Shown piece by piece: positions 10,700-22,186 of a stretch of DNA of 64,000 nucleotides. The DNA is from Siphonodentalium dalli (Eukaryota; Mollusca; Scaphopoda; Gadilida; Siphonodentaliidae), in assembly GCA_032622095.1 (NCBI GenBank), contig CP136061.1:97401345-97465344 (forward strand). Reading direction: 5' to 3'. Under the pieces are notes generated by a model. The model did not search any database, was not told the origin of the DNA, and saw only the letters and a list, made by a program, of their open reading frames with translations. The first letter of the stretch is position 1. The number at the start of each line of letters is the position of its first letter. The translations under genes were made by a program, and so were the position numbers.

Positions 10700-13610
10700 T
10701 TTTCAAATGTTTAGTTTTTTTACCAAAGTGTCAGACTATATATGGAACCCTCGGACTATTGGACCCTCGGATTATCGGACACGCGGACTAAAATGAACGC
10801 ACTATATATATATTCGCAAAGTTACTTCGTGTTCTGTGCTACGTATACGTACGTCTATATCATCCTCATGTACATTTTTCTTGTATGCACTCAAGAATAT
10901 ACCAGGCATTCCTTTGGTAGTGTGAAACATCTTGGATCCCGCAAAAATAAAAAAGCACACTTTTGTTACAAAGAACGTTTTTTGTTTGTTCTTTGTCCAA
11001 TAGCAAGGAATATTCTTTGGAGATATTTGTGTTACGAGGTACGTTGTTTTGGTACCATTATGTCTATTTTCAAATACATTTTATTTGCCAGGTGGGTCTT
11101 TTTTTTCCAAATCAGACGGGCGATGGAAAAGTGGTTAAAAGTTTGTCAATTTTCCCCACAAAAAAGTAACACATAAATTTCCGTCAGTTCAGCATCGAAT
11201 CTATATCATCGTGAATTTTTCATCGTGTCTCGACGTTAAAAATCCACCGAACCTTGTTTGGAATGTGAGGCATCAAATGTGGCCGATGCAAACCAAGGGA
11301 GGTAACAACACGGCGGGCAATCTTTGGCGCGAAAAATATATTCGGCGAAAATAGGCAAATTAGATTCGTGCCACGCACAGCGAAATGGATGTATGTTAAT
11401 CAATAGTTTGCAAATGCTATGTTATTGGTATTCTTGCGGTTGCTATTTTGCCTATTTCATTTATTTTAATCTGCACACATTAGCAGGGACGCATGACATG
11501 GATTTGTCACACCCCCCCCCCCCGCTTCTAGCTCACTTTGTGTACATTTTAAGCAATTAACAATTGAAAACTTAGAACAGTTGAATGGCAGTTGGAAATT
11601 TCATTTTGAATATGGGTTGAAAACGTTCAGGTAAGTCACTTTTCCAACCAATAGTTAGACGTAGCTCAATTTATTGTTCAAAACAATTATGTAATTTACT
11701 ATTTTCAATAAATATATTATTATTCCGTCATTTTCACAATACTAAGATTTTTTGTTAAGTATACTGGTATGTACACTAAATTAACATAAAATAAAAAAAC
11801 AATCAAATATAGGAGGTGCCCACAATACAAAGCGGTTTGGGAGCAGAGAGTCCATTTTGACAGGGTGGAGTTGATATAATATTGCACATAGATTTCTCTT
11901 GATGACCACTAATGACTATTGAAATTATAATCATATCTTGTCAAAAATCTCTTCAAGTTGAGTTCCCAACCGCACCCTACCAACAATACTTTGAGCACCC
12001 AATTGAGGCTCAATCTTACGAGAACTCTTCAGAGGAATAAGTCATTTGACTCCTCTATGTTGTATTTGAATACATTTCCCCGATCAAATATAATGATATG
12101 TTATATTCATATCCATTTATAATGACCATGACTAGTACGTCCACCTTTGATCACAAAACGTCTGGAAAACATAATCCTAAATACAAGCATTTAGCTAATT
12201 AGTCCAATATTTACACCCAAAGAATTAGTTCTACTGAAGAATGTGAAAAGTAAATAAGGAACTACTTCAAACAAGTTCAGTAACAAACAGGTAGTAACAA
12301 TTCAGTTCAACTGATGCGTGGACTGCCCAACAGTGACCCATTATTACGGGTTACTGTTGGACAGTCTATGCCCCAGACGGCTGACAATGATAATAATAAG
12401 ATAGTAAAATTTAAACAAAAACAAGATCTAACTGGGAAAAGAACATTATGAAAAAGCAATAAAGACACCACCACATGTGTATGACAAAGATGGGGAAATG
12501 GCTAATATAAGCATCACACTTTCTGCCAAATCCCATTCTCTAAAATAATTGTCTTTATGTATATTATACAACTCTGTTAATTAATGTGCATGATTTAGAG
12601 CAATAAATATGTTTACACCAAGTTCAGTAACTGTTTACTTGGCCACCTACATGTACATCCTTGATCATGCCATGAATCTCTACTATGGCTAACTCCCGTA
12701 AAGATCATATTCCACCAGTACAAAATCAGGGAACTTTTTTATGTTCTGACCCCTTCTGACGCGGAACTTTATAAAATTGAACAAACAAGGCAGGGAATAT
12801 ATTTCTTTGTTTATATTTGTTCCTTAATAATCAACTTCAAAGTATGGGGTGGTCCCAGCTCGAGATATCATGCCTTTTTGTGGCTTGTGAGCCGATATAG
12901 CAAAAAAACATAGAATTAATTACCCGGAGAAATTCCATTATTGTAAGTGGCTCAAAACAAAATTGCCCATTAAGGCCCTTAAATAATCTCAAGCAGGGAC
13001 ATAGCTCATTCGAGCTTCCAAACTTTGTCTACATAATTTGGAAGGAGGTATAAGATAGGTTGACAAATAAACAAAATATTGATATACCAGCTCCATTGGC
13101 AATCCCTGCAAAGATTTTGCATTAAAATATTTCTATGATTGACAGATTTCTCCTTTCGATTTAATTTTCGCGAATTGATAACAAATTCAGTGTTAAAGAT
13201 GCATTATCCGAATTAAAGCTCCTAAATTACTTTGGCATCAGTGGTCAAAAATATTTGATTCGAGTCGAGGAACCCACCCATCAAACCTCAGAGTGATCAG
13301 ATATCAAGTTTTAAATTTGTTGTTTCTCGAGATATGCAATTATTTGTGGTCCAGAAAAACGTTGTCAAACGGACAATCTCGGACAAAAATTGCAGTTGAG
13401 ATGGATAACTAAAATCAAGTGGTAATATGGCCAAACTTCATGAATATACGGCCATATTTAGTTGAACGAAATGTTGATAATTAACACATTTTGGGAAATT
13501 TGATACCATAATTGGCAGTGGTTAGAATTATTTTGTTGCAATGGGGACCATCTGATCGGATTGAGTACCTTTAACTGTCAAATTCCTCAGTTTTACTTTC
13601 ATCCAAGAAT
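10700..13610. other. No supported gene
   Basis: Single-copy-looking AT-rich DNA. The open frame 10742-11176 has low-complexity Tyr/Phe-rich sequence and no domain I can see. A small imperfect hairpin lies at 12327-12370 (ACTGCCCAACAGT with ACTGTTGGACAGT around TTATTACGG). Confidence 0.45.
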
Positions 13611-13614
13611 CCGT

Positions 13615-13757
13615 AATATGGAAGTGAAGCTAACTAGATAATGGTCAGAGATGCCATATTTGAACTTGACTTGAAATTCAGATCAGGGTTGCTTATGAGG
13701 GCCAAGTCCAGGATGTTGGCACCTCTGGTATTGTTCTGGACCATCGGTGTACCGTAA
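13615..13757 (-). pseudogene. Non-LTR retrotransposon endonuclease fragment
   Basis: Read on the minus strand, one frame gives NNTRGANILDLALISNPDL and, after a frame change, GISDHYLVSF. These match the late part of the apurinic-type endonuclease domain of non-LTR retrotransposons, where a TRG-N-LDL-N-PDL stretch precedes the conserved SDH motif. Only about 45 codons remain and the frame is broken. The piece faces a second fragment at 13780-13850 in opposite orientation. Confidence 0.6.
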
Positions 13758-13779
13758 GTGACACATCTTCTATTAATAT

Positions 13780-13850
13780 CTGGTCTTACAAGTCAAGGTC
13801 AAATCTGGTATCTCTGACCATTATCTAGCTATACTTTCACTTCCACATTA
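13780..13850 (+). pseudogene. Non-LTR retrotransposon endonuclease fragment, inverted partner
   Basis: The plus strand here encodes SGISDHYLAI, the same SDH motif region as the fragment at 13615-13757, in inverted orientation and with several substitutions. The two copies therefore come from different but related elements, or from an inverted duplication that later diverged. Confidence 0.5.
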
Positions 13851-13856
13851 TCTCTT

Positions 13857-14080
13857 CCATGACTGGAGCTTCCTGATATTTTCCGAAAACCCTGTGCCAA
13901 TGCATTCTCTTATATATGCGAGTCTCCGTAAGAGAATGCATTGGCCTAGCAATATTTACCTTGACTTTGTAAGCCAATGCATTCTGTTATATATGTGAGG
14001 CTCACTATGGGTCACTCATATATTTAAGAAAATGCACTGGCACAGGATCTTTAACACTTTCATGACTGTAGCTTCCTGAA
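13857..14080. mobile_element. MITE family A
   Basis: CATGACTGGAGCTTCCTGA at the start and again in CATGACTGTAGCTTCCTGA at the end, with GTGCCAATGCATTCTC, TATATATGCGAGTCTC and their complements between. The centre has CAATATTTACCTTGACTTTG as in the other copies. Confidence 0.65.
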
Positions 14081-14230
14081 TTATGGGAATTCATATGTTT
14101 CTCTGCCTGCAGTTTACTAGTATAATTAGATCATCTCTAGAAACGAAGAATAGACCATTTCAGTGTGTAGTTTATTAATCTCTTAAAAATTGTGAGTTGC
14201 TTTAAAGTGGCAAATTATTTCTCACCACAG

Positions 14231-14410
14231 AGGAGAACGATGGATTTCCACTACCTGCCACAGAGGAAGAAATTGAAGAGTTTGACAATGAAGTGTTCAA
14301 AGCCTTCCCTAAGATTGTGGAGTTTGACATCGATGAAAAACGACAGCGTACCAGATCAGCTCTCATTGCAGAAATCATCGCCATAAAATCAAAACTACAG
14401 CGACTTCAAG
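14231..14410 (+). CDS. Internal coding exon of an unrecognised gene
   Basis: A 180-bp open segment bounded by a good 3' splice site (pyrimidine-rich TTATTTCTCACCACAG before it) and a 5' splice site (CTTCAAG then GTTTGT). Read with two leading bases (reading-frame codons from 14233), it gives about 59 residues including LPATEEEIEEFDNEVFKAFP, IVEFDIDEKRQRTRSALIAE and IIAIKSKLQRLQ. That is acidic then coiled-coil-like, with no stop codon. Both ends split a codon after its first base, so the exon is symmetric (1-1). Codon usage and amino-acid texture look genuinely protein-coding, unlike the surrounding DNA. The rest of the gene must lie in distant exons, so this window may be largely intronic for it. 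I do not recognise the protein. The longer ATG-initiated frames over the same bases (14192-14386 plus, 14202-14384 minus) are shadows. Confidence 0.7.
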
Positions 14411-14578
14411 GTTTGTATTTTAGTGGTTGAATGGTTGTTGTATGATCCCTAATGCAAAATATATTGCCCTAAAATAAAAACTAAAGCGACTTAGTTTGTA
14501 TTTTAGTGGTTGAATGGTTGTTGTATGATCCTTAATGCAAAATATATTGCCCTAAAATAAAAACTAAAGCGACTTTGT
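14403..14578. repeat. Tandem duplication of the exon 3' edge and intron start, unit about 84 bp
   Basis: GTTTGTATTTTAGTGGTTGA through TAAAACTAAAGCGACTT-type sequence occurs twice in a row. The first unit begins in the exon end (CAGCGACTTCAAG). The duplicated junction lost AAG/GT context (CGACTTAGTTTG), so it is not a second splice donor of equal quality. Confidence 0.75.
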
Positions 14579-14624
14579 TTTTATTTTAGCTGCCATTGTA
14601 TATATACAACCCTGGTTTTAAACC

Positions 14625-14866
14625 TTTCATGATGGGAGCTATGCTGATGCAGCATAAAGATACTGTGCCAGTGCATTCTCTTATATATGCGAGTCTCTGA
14701 CAGGGAGTCTCACATATATAAGAGAATGCACTGGCTTACAATGTATCTATTGTTAGGCCAATGTAATCTCTTATATATGCGAGACTCTCTGTCAGAGACT
14801 CGCATATATAAGAGAATGCACTGGCACAGGGTATTCGCAAAATTTCTTGAAGCTCCAGTCATGGAG
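14625..14866. mobile_element. MITE family A, well preserved
   Basis: Contains GTGCCAGTGCATTCTC and TATATATGCGAGTCTC, followed by their complements in two back-to-back hairpins (around 14670-14735 and 14755-14830). The outer ends CATGATGGGAGCT and AGCTCCAGTCATGG are complementary. Confidence 0.7.
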
Positions 14867-15147
14867 TCCTGCAGCACATCTTAGAATACGACATGCAAAA
14901 TATCAGGCCAATTGGTACAAGATGACATGAAATATAATGCATTTCCCAAAGGCTATCAAAGCGATATCTTCACTGATATAATGCATTTCTCTGAGGCCAC
15001 TATTAAAAATATTTGTGTTTGTCCACTCCCGACCCTAGATTTTGGAAGTGGGTAAGTAGGTAGGTAAATATTTTTATTTTTTTTTCAGTAGACCTGATAT
15101 TTATACCATGTCATAATTTTCCCATATAATAAAACATATCACAAATA

Positions 15148-15456
15148 TCATGATTCGGCATGCTTTATTTGACTAGTTATGTTGCTGAAAATTCTCTTTG
15201 GGATCTCCTTGTGAATTTCTGCACATTTCTTGCACACTGGCAGCACCACCTTGTATCTCTTTAATATGTCAGGGTCCCTTGTGCAGTTAGGCCCACAGCA
15301 GTGGCAGCAGATGTCCAGACACTCTTGCGAAGAATAAAACGCAAATTCAACATGTAGTCCAGGCACATTAGGCGTGAATGGGGAAAAGTAAGGAAATAAA
15401 TCCCGGAAAGCTGATTTTTTTATATTATTTAGGCCATAACATCGCGGATGCGTCAT
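15148..15456 (-). CDS. Cysteine-rich zinc-binding-like C-terminal fragment (102 aa)
   Basis: Minus-strand open frame ending at 15148. The middle and end are cysteine-rich: a CLDICCHCCGPNC cluster, then RYKVVLPVCKKC, giving enough Cys to bind one or two zinc ions. Pre-cluster sequence reads NVPGLHVEFAFYS. I associate this texture with the C-terminal domain of multi-copy, mobile-element-associated proteins in invertebrate genomes, from memory and without a named family. The first part (KSAFRDL to NVPGL) recurs, frame-broken, in inverted orientation at 20005-20055, because it lies inside the left arm of the 4.7 kb inverted repeat whose boundary falls at NVPGL. The start ATG at 15456 is uncertain, since the real start may be an upstream exon. 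It could be a gene end, a captured fragment or a pseudogene. Confidence 0.45.
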   Translation of the reverse strand: MTHPRCYGLNNIKKSAFRDLFPYFSPFTPNVPGLHVEFAFYSSQECLDICCHCCGPNCTRDPDILKRYKVVLPVCKKCAEIHKEIPKRIFSNITSQIKHAES

Positions 15457-18400
15457 GAAAAGTCCCCTAAAATCGGAGTTGAGCTTTCGGAGTTAACCAA
15501 TTTTGTTCATAAAAAAATAAAAAGTTATATATTTTTCACAATCATAGGAATAATGGGATGTTATAACAATTTTTCAGCCGAAACATATACCAAATGTACT
15601 CAATATTGTTCAATACACAATTCTCGAATCAGAGATACAAATTCATGCAACGGGGGGATTTGAATGAATTTCGCAGATATGGATATAAAATAACATAATG
15701 ACCCCAAAAAATGACGATTTTTTCAGACAATCTGTATTATTCGATGTCAAATTTCTCGGGCTATTCATTACGTAGGTGCAAGCAATTTGTTTTAAAAATT
15801 GCACAGATATCACTCCTCCAACATAATATGCGGGATTAGCAACTATACCTAAGATAAGTGGTCAATACTTGTAAAAACATAACCATACCCCCTAAACTGG
15901 CTCTCGTCACATTTTGCCCTTCCGTTAGTCCAAGTGCTTGTTGTAGAAAACACGCCAACTGTGAAAAGGGCGATAAAAGCATGAAACTTGGCACATATGT
16001 TCCTTATACGCTACTGCTCATTTTCACATGTGGCGTCATTTGCAACAGGCTCTTCTTAGCAACGGTTGCTAGGCAACTACCCGGCATCGGATTAATGCAT
16101 ATGACTGATATTATACGTGTTCTAACAAACTAAACTATGTCGTGTAGCATGTTTATGGTGAACATATTTGTTGTCAGTTTTGACCTGACTGACAAATTGC
16201 CATATTACTTACTTACAAGGGGTGGCGGTTGCTAGGGACGCACACACAATCTAAAAATGCACATATGACTGATATTATGGTAGCTTTAACAAACTAAACT
16301 ACACCTAATAGCACTTTTGTGTTGAAAGCAATTAGAATAGTTGTTGTTAGTGTTGAGATGGCTGAAAAAAATACCATATAATTCTTACTTATATGAGTGG
16401 TAACTGTTGCCAGGGTCATACCCGAAATACAAACATGCACATATGACTGATATTATGGTAGTATTAACATTTTTATGGTGAAAACAATGGCTGAAAAAAA
16501 TACCATATAATTCTTACTTATATGAGTGGTAACTGTTGCCAGGGTCACACCCGAAATACAAACATGCACATATGACTGATATTATGGTAGTATTAACGTT
16601 TTTATGGTGAAAACAATTATAAATGTTGTTAGTGTGAGTCTAACCAGAATATGGGTACACTTATCCGTTGTGGTCCATCAGTTTAGATATCGGAAATTCA
16701 AAGTGAGAGTTGAAAAGTTGTTGCTTAAATTTAATATGAGGCATGGCCATAATAGTTATATAAGCCATAGACCCAGACAGCTAGTTATATAATGTAAGTC
16801 ACGGACCAACTCTACTATATATGAAGAACGTAGCTAGGGTCAGCCACCAATATGTTAGCCATGGCCCTAGCCTACAATAGTTAGGTTAGGAACCCAGGCA
16901 CATATATACTCACAGGACCCATGTCCATACATATAGGCTATGTACGTAGGATATGTATAGTCCATGAACCAGACCGCTTCATATAACCATACATGTATGA
17001 TATCTATGATCATGACCATGACACTGTTACATGGTGCAAATAACCAAGTGCCCACAGATAGACCATGTACTAAGATACCATAGACCAAGTCCGATGCACA
17101 ATAGATTAGTGCACCATGGATTCAGGGACCTATATATGGTATGAACATATGAGACAGTTTTATGACAGACCAACCTATATATAGATATTGGACCGATGCC
17201 ACATAGACGAAATTAAGGATGGGGGGCCCTTATAAATAGCCCATACACATATGGCACTGTAGGTTGGCCATGGACACATATCCATACGTGTAGGCCATGG
17301 ACCAAGGCCGATATATGTTTGCCATATTGAATTATACCCAGGCATAAGCAGGTGTCTGTCTATATGTAGGATATGGACCCACCCCTCGTATGTGATATAT
17401 CTACAGTTCTACACCAAAGACCCAGGCAAGTTTAAATAGTGTTAATACACAAGTGACTATAATGATGTATGCAGTGATACAGGTGCCTATATGTAGGACA
17501 TGGACACATGTCCCTAAATAAAAGCTACGGCACCGGCATTATCAATCATTTCATAGATTCACATATATGCTGGTAGGCCATGGACTGATCCACATATATA
17601 GGAGACACATGGACCCCATGCCTACGGGTAAGTCCATGCATGTGCATGGATCCACGTCTCTATACTATATGAATACCGTATACGTACGTCCGTTTTCAGC
17701 CATTCGACCAACGCCCTATAGCATGAAGGTCCCTATCGATTGGTCGTGTGCACCACCATAGCTTGGCTATGGACCCAGGCTCATATAGGTAGGAAATTGA
17801 GACGGGCCACTATGGACAGCCCATGTATCCAGGCTGATTTAGTTATGACTTTATTACAAGACATTTATATGTAAAACATGAACCCATCCCATGAATGTAC
17901 ATGTGCCATGACTATCTAGGTTATAACCAGCTATGGACCCATATGAACACCACATGTAGTGCAAATACACAAGTGTCTATAGTTATGTACACATGACATG
18001 TACCCAGGCAAATCAATAGAACGAACCCTAAATAGTATATCATCGGCCCAGGCCCCTTTCTATGACATGGACACAGTAGTTAAGACACGTCATTGGATGC
18101 TGTTCCTTAGTAACTGTGGGTTGGTAATGGGCCCATGGCTGCCCATGTAAATGGGTATTGGTCACCGGTTCCAAAGGGTAGTTCATGGTATCTCAATCTG
18201 AAATATATAGGCCACGCTCATGTACGAGCTCCTATAGACTTGTAAATGACTCATGACCATGTATTGACATATATGTAGTTATGGCATGGATATGAAAGAA
18301 ACAGTTAGTTCATACCGTATAGCAACTGGTATGCGGATGCTACCACACCGTGATAGAGTGTTCTGCATGGATGCCATTGTCAAATGTAGTGCAAATGTCG

Positions 18401-20055
18401 GATTCCATGGAGGGGGGTTCAGGTGGTATCAACATAAATGTGGGTCAATATTTTTACATGTCTCATCAAAATGTATTCCAAAAATCGAATCATGGAAGAA
18501 ACAATAGTAAACTCCACACAGGTATGTGATTCTGATAAAACTAACTGAATAGTCTGTCAGTTTAAAGAAGATTTGTCAATGGTAGGTGGTTACCTAGCAA
18601 CAATGAAACCTCAATACCAATTTGCCACACGAGAATGTGTCAGTACACAACACAACAACCTTTAGTTATGCATTATTGTCAATATAAGCATAATATGGCA
18701 TATTATGAAACAATTATATCATGCAAATTTCCCAAAACTCATACCATATCATGAAACAGTTATATCAGTTAAATTACCAGAAACTCATACATATGGTATG
18801 CTTTCAAATGTGGGTATGTCCATAGCAACCACTACACACCCGTTAGGTAACGAATGCGGCAACTTTACTGCCATGTTCACTCTTAACAACAATTATAATA
18901 ATTGTTTTCAATATAAAAATGTTACATGACGTAGTTTAGTTTGTTAAAACTATCATAATATCAGCCATGTGTGCATTTTTCGATGTCTGGTATGTCCCTA
19001 GCAACGCAACCGTTACCAGAAATATATAGTAATTTTAAAGTCGAACCCACACTAACAATAACTATTACAATTGTTTCACCATAAAATGATAATGACGTAG
19101 TTTATATTAGTTTGTCAAAACTATCATAATATCAGTCAGCTCGGCATTTTTAGATTTCGGGTATGTCCCTAGCAACCGTTAACACCCCTGTAAGTAAGAA
19201 CTATGGTAATTTTCCAGCCAGATCTACTCGAACAACAACTAATATTACTTTTACCATAAAAATGCTGCATGACGTAGGTTAGATTGTTAAAACTGCCATA
19301 ATATCAGTCATATTTGTATTTCTTCGATGTGGGATAGTTGCCTAGCAACCGTTGTCAAGGACGGACCTGCCGCGACGTCTATACATCTGAAAATGATTAA
19401 TAGTGTATAAGGAACCTATGTGCCAAGTTTCATAGTGTTATCACCATTTGTACAATTGTTACGTCAAACGCCAGGACTATTATGTGGTATTTTGCCTTTC
19501 AGATACTCAAAGCCATGGGGTACGTTTTAGGGGGTAGTGTTATGTTTCCGGCTATAAAATCTTAAAGATGGTGATGGTTCGATATATCTCATCACTTTCC
19601 TGTTCTGAACTAACCACTCTTCTAGTTTAATGGTTCATATTTTAGCTCATTGTCGTCTGAATATCTTTACTCACCCTCTTTTGTTAGGAAAATTTTGAAT
19701 CACCATGCGATTTATATGCTCTCTTCGCCAATAAATGTCATCACAATTATGGAATATCGACTGTTAGTAAGCTCTAGCACCAATTACGCATATCTATCGA
19801 CACATGCTTCATGATGGACGGGTATGTGTGAAGATTGAGTCCATAAATTAGCCTACATATGACTGCATTCGCATATGGTCTAATGGAATTTCGTCAGAAA
19901 TTGCACCATTGCGAAAAATCATGATATCTCAAAAAGCTCAACTCGGATTCTAGGGGACTTTTGCAAAGTTGTTCATAAACATGTTCTTATTAATCCCTGA
20001 AAAATTCAGCTTTCCGGGATTTTTTACACTAGTGAAACCTAATGTGCCTGGACTA
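15355..20055. repeat. 4.7 kb diverged inverted repeat (fold-back-like composite)
   Basis: The outermost shared sequence is TAGTCCAGGCACATTA at 15355-15370, with its exact complement at 20040-20055. Further inside, AAAAGTCCCCTA-AATC-GAGTTGAGC (15451) pairs with the complement near 19940. The ATACCCCCTAAA module (about 15885) pairs with 19540, and GAAACTTGGCACATA-GTTCC (about 15980) pairs with 19420. Sub-repeats with CATATGACTGATATTATGGTAG, GTTGCTAGGGAC and TTTATGGTGAAAACAATTAT fill 16040-16640 and, inverted, 18560-19380. The arms are about 1.3-1.5 kb and clearly older than the palindrome at 55.8-64 kb. Confidence 0.7.
16740..18300. repeat. Degenerate satellite in the centre of the inverted repeat
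   Basis: The phrases CCATGGACCCAGGC, ATATATAGG and ATGTAGGCCATGGAC recur every 40-60 bp with heavy divergence. The DNA is rich in CATG and ATAT steps. No open frame of note occurs. Confidence 0.55.
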
Positions 20056-20338
20056 ATGAGCTTCACAAGATTGTTGTTCAATTGACATGTATATCAAGGG
20101 TCGAGGCACACATGGCAGGATCGATGCATGTGTGTAGAATTATAGTAATTAATCTAGGAAACAACCTGACACAGATATATAGGATTGAACGATCTCAAAA
20201 AGTTTTAATAATTTGCTCTTTACTATAACATGATATTCCAATAAGTAAGTTCTTGACAGAAAAAACGAAAATATTTGACTGATCTAATTTAAGCTGCATA
20301 CAATATTTCTGTATAAAATCTGTAACCACACCCACCAA

Positions 20339-20589
20339 TTAACCCTTTCTTTACTAAATACCCATTGATGAGTAGTTATCCCATAGAAATGTTCAGATAA
20401 TAAGTTCAACAAATGACCATAACTTATTATCTGAACAATTCCATCTAATAAAATGGACCTCATCTGCACTTTTATTATCTGTTGTATCTGCACTTTTTTC
20501 ATGAAAACCCCTCCAGATGAAGAATAGACCACTCCAATGTATACTTTTATAACTAAATGGAAGAATCCATATTGTATTGAAAGGGTTAA
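20339..20589. mobile_element. MITE family D, TTAA-type (piggyBac-like)
   Basis: TTAACCCTTTCTTTACTAAAT at the left and ATTGAAAGGGTTAA at the right. It has an internal hairpin GTTCAGATAATAAGTT with AACTTATTATCTGAAC and two TCTGCACTTTT repeats. TTAA plus CCC/GGG ends identify the superfamily type. Confidence 0.7.
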
Positions 20590-20689
20590 TGTCATCTGTC
20601 ACTGATAAAATTGACAAAACATGAAAATGGCTCATAATTTATTGTTATCCGGGAGTAATGATGATGACCCCATGTTTGGGGAGGGGGGT

Positions 20690-20980
20690 TTCAACTTGGA
20701 TCAATAAATAATATTTTTGTGTGGGTGATGTATATTCCTTGGTGTTTGGTGGGGGTGTATATTCCTTTTTGGGTGGGGTCAACTATATATCTAGGTGTTT
20801 GGTGGGTGGGAGTTGGGCATGTAGTTGTACATTCATTGGTGTTTGATGGGGGGGGGGTTGTAATATTCTGTGTTGTTTGGTTGGGTGGGCATCTATATTT
20901 CCAAATGTCCAAATCCAAAACAAATTTAATCCAGGCTTGATTTTGACCAAAGATGGGTCACCCCCCCCCCTTATTGTCAC
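20690..20980. repeat. GT/G-rich repeat GGTGTTTGGTGGG
   Basis: At least four copies of TTGGTGTTTG(G/A)TGGG with interspersed GTATATTCC, ending in CACCCCCCCCCC. G-runs are frequent enough that quadruplex formation is possible. Short open frames on both strands (20691-20980) are by-products. Confidence 0.55.
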
Positions 20981-21348
20981 ATCCCTGTTAAAAGACCTTT
21001 TAATAGACAGTGATGTTGAGTGACATTCTCAACGACTCGGCCATTTCCGCTTCGCTAGGAAATAACCTCTTCCATAAGTAGACACCATATTCATGCAATG
21101 CTGCAACAGGCCCTTGTAATAAGGCGATTACCTTGACTCCTTGGCGCATAGCTTTGAATGGAGTAGAATGTATTCACTGCATGGCAGACAGACGGTACTC
21201 AGTCTGCTTCCTAGATGGCTTTATTTTAATTATCGAGATGGGTTGTCAATGACATTTTGACAATATTCCCACGATAGCGAAACACAAATATTATAATGCA
21301 GAATACAGGCGACAAATTCATAATGCGTTCTACCCATCGCAATCTAAC

Positions 21349-21505
21349 TACAGCAATGCCCTAAATAATTGACTCCTTAACCACAGCAGAATTATGGGTA
21401 ATTTTTCAGGATGAATGGCAACAAGACATATTTCCGACTAAATCCTGAAAAATTACCCATAATTCTGCTGTGGATAAGGAATCGATTATTTAGGGCATTA
21501 CAGTA
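21349..21505. mobile_element. MITE family E, TA-type (Tc1/mariner-like)
   Basis: Ends TACAGCAATGCCCTAAATAA and TTATTTAGGGCATTACAGTA. Inner arms ATTATGGGTAATTTTTCAGG and its complement surround GAATGGCAACAAG. The CAGT-like termini flanked by TA are typical of Tc1/mariner non-autonomous derivatives. Confidence 0.7.
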
Positions 21506-21802
21506 GTAGACTTCATCGAGTTTTTATCAGCCAACGATATTTATTATGGATTATTCTTTCACATTTTTTTGTTTATATAATTACTACTAAATAAATACAT
21601 GTACTACGATTTCTACAAACGCTGACTACACCAGACATGCACTCCCTATTTGGAATTGATTTATTTCCTCATCTTGCGAAAGCCGCATCGTCCTAGAAAA
21701 TGAAAACTGAATCACAGAACGCAGATCTTGGGACGTAAATCTGTTAGGATTTATGTCGCCTTTTCAAAGAGACTGGGTGGTACCAAAATAGTATTGAATA
21801 GC

Positions 21803-21949
21803 AGAAATATGGCTTGTTGTCATTCATCGGAAAGCTCTCAGTGAGAGCTTTCCGATGAATGGCAACAAGCCAAATATCTGACTAAATCCTGAAAAGTTAC
21901 CCATAATTCTGCTGTGCTTAAGAAGTCGATTACTTAGGGCATTACTGTA
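21803..21949. mobile_element. MITE family E, missing part of one end
   Basis: Central dyad CGGAAAGCTCTC-AGTGA-GAGCTTTCCG is intact, and the right end GGGCATTACTGTA is present. The left arm stops at about AGCAGAAATATGG, before the terminus. Confidence 0.7.
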
Positions 21950-22186
21950 GCAATAATTAGTTCAAGTTTAACAGACTAGTCTCCCAGTCAACAGACGTAT
22001 TTCCTGGTAGTATGCACATGATCCACCACGTGATTGAAATAGTCCGGCAGATATATGGTGTATATTTATGGGAGAGGTTATTTTCTGGCGAAGCAGAAAT
22101 GGCAGAGTCATTGAGATTACTATTCCCTCTATCTCCTGGATGAGTTAGAGAATACGATAACCATAGTGAATTTTATATATTTACAC

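Larger units (their letters stand above)
21020..22130. repeat. Inverted pair flanking MITE family E copies
   Basis: The sequence around 21020-21095 (GGCCATTTCCGCTTCGCTAG, AATAACCTCTTCCATAAGTA) is repeated as its complement at 22055-22130 (TATGGGAGAGGTTATTTTCT, GGCGAAGCAGAAATGGC) with about 80 per cent identity. The two family E MITEs lie between them. Confidence 0.6.

Noticed and set aside
10742-11176. 144-codon ORF
   Set aside because: Tyr/Phe/Ile-rich composition expected of AT-rich noise. No splice or promoter context and no motif.
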